A DNA stretch of 5,150 bases from Candidatus Sulfotelmatobacter sp. Its GTDB lineage: Bacteria > Acidobacteriota > Terriglobia > Terriglobales > Acidobacteriaceae. A program made the position numbers and the translations under genes. How positions within the stretch are numbered: position 1 is the stretch's first letter; each line of letters opens with the position of its first letter. Shown in pieces: positions 4,914 through 5,150 of this stretch. The stretch lies in contig JASIKQ010000643.1 in the NCBI GenBank assembly GCA_030049565.1, positions 1-5,150 of the forward strand. Reading direction: 5' to 3'. The notes below the pieces were generated by a model that was not told the DNA's origin, ran no database searches, and worked only from the letters and a program-made list of their open reading frames with translations.

Positions 4914-4919
4914 CCTCCT
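4914..4919 (-). promoter_or_regulatory. Consensus Shine-Dalgarno for csbD
   Basis: The minus strand has AGGAGG, seven bases before GTG at 4906. This fixes a GTG start and excludes the long upstream extension in the same frame. Confidence 0.85.
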
Positions 4920-4941
4920 GAGTTTCTGGTTTGAACTTGCG

Positions 4942-5094
4942 TCAGGCTACCGGGCTCCGCCCCTGAATCAGGCGGATCAAGATTACGATCACTGCCAGAA
5001 CCAGCAGGATGTGAATGAATCCACCCAGCGTGTACGAACTGACCATGCCTAACAACCAGAGAATTAACAGAATTACCGCAATGGTCCAAAGCAT
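4942..5094 (-). CDS. lmo0937-like small membrane protein
   Basis: This 50-aa gene starts at ATG 5094, with AAAGGA seven bases upstream (plus 5102-5107), and stops at TGA 4944-4942. The product begins MLWTIAVILLILWLLGMV, then a short turn SSYTLGGFIHI, then a second hydrophobic helix LLVLAVIVILIRLI and a short basic tail QGRSPVA. Two TM helices with a Gly-containing hairpin and the MLWTI start match the lmo0937 family of tiny inner-membrane proteins, whose function is unknown. The family is often found near stress genes. Here it directly precedes csbD on the same strand, 35 bases apart. Its promoter is probably beyond 5110, partly outside the window. Confidence 0.88.
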   Translation of the reverse strand: MLWTIAVILLILWLLGMVSSYTLGGFIHILLVLAVIVILIRLIQGRSPVA

Positions 5095-5150
5095 CGGCAA
5101 ATCCTTTCGCTTACAAAATTGACGTCCTGCTTTCCCAGCAACTTCGCCAA

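Noticed and set aside
4141..5052. 303-aa plus-strand ORF
   Set aside because: It overlaps the 4242 gene in another frame and runs antisense through csbD and the lmo0937-like gene. Its composition (Ser/Arg/Cys/Pro-rich) is typical of a shadow frame.

Overview
The window looks like a piece of an Acidobacteriota (Terriglobia-type) chromosome or metagenomic contig. This is inferred from family content. There is a Tat-exported glycoamylase-fold protein, a membrane-anchored carboxypeptidase-regulatory-like protein, a pair of DUF5818-type secreted proteins, and a cluster of very small stress-type proteins including CsbD and an lmo0937-like membrane peptide. No phage, transposon, CRISPR, rRNA or tRNA signal was found.

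Layout. Positions 1-571 (minus) hold the N-terminal 190 codons of a PF10091 glycoamylase-family protein that runs off the left edge. It is divergent from a plus-strand gene (about 659-1693) for a one-TM protein with an extracytoplasmic beta-sandwich domain and a six-cysteine C-terminal region. The 87 bp between them carries a perfect 17-bp direct repeat. The plus gene converges on a two-gene minus-strand operon (2772-2320, then 2304-1834) encoding two related small exported proteins. Positions 2773-3356 contain no convincing gene, but include a strong 11-bp-stem hairpin and two doubtful small ORFs.

The right half is a run of small genes. A Gln/Gly-rich hydrophilin-like protein (3371-3580) has an ideal ribosome binding site and a compound terminator. 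A small conserved-looking helical protein (3849-4067) has a good upstream ATG that lies in another frame. A hypothetical protein follows (4242-4532). It is met convergently by the minus-strand operon lmo0937-like (5094-4942) then CsbD (4906-4646), which ends at a clear terminator.

Themes are envelope or exported proteins on the left and stress-associated small proteins on the right. Two start sites are anomalous: an ACG where ATG is expected, and a one-base frame discrepancy at a C5 tract. These could be sequence errors, decayed genes or unusual initiation, and should be checked against reads and homologues. I did not see a clearly new multi-gene system. The best candidates for novelty are the paired DUF5818-like proteins and the hydrophilin/CsbD neighbourhood.
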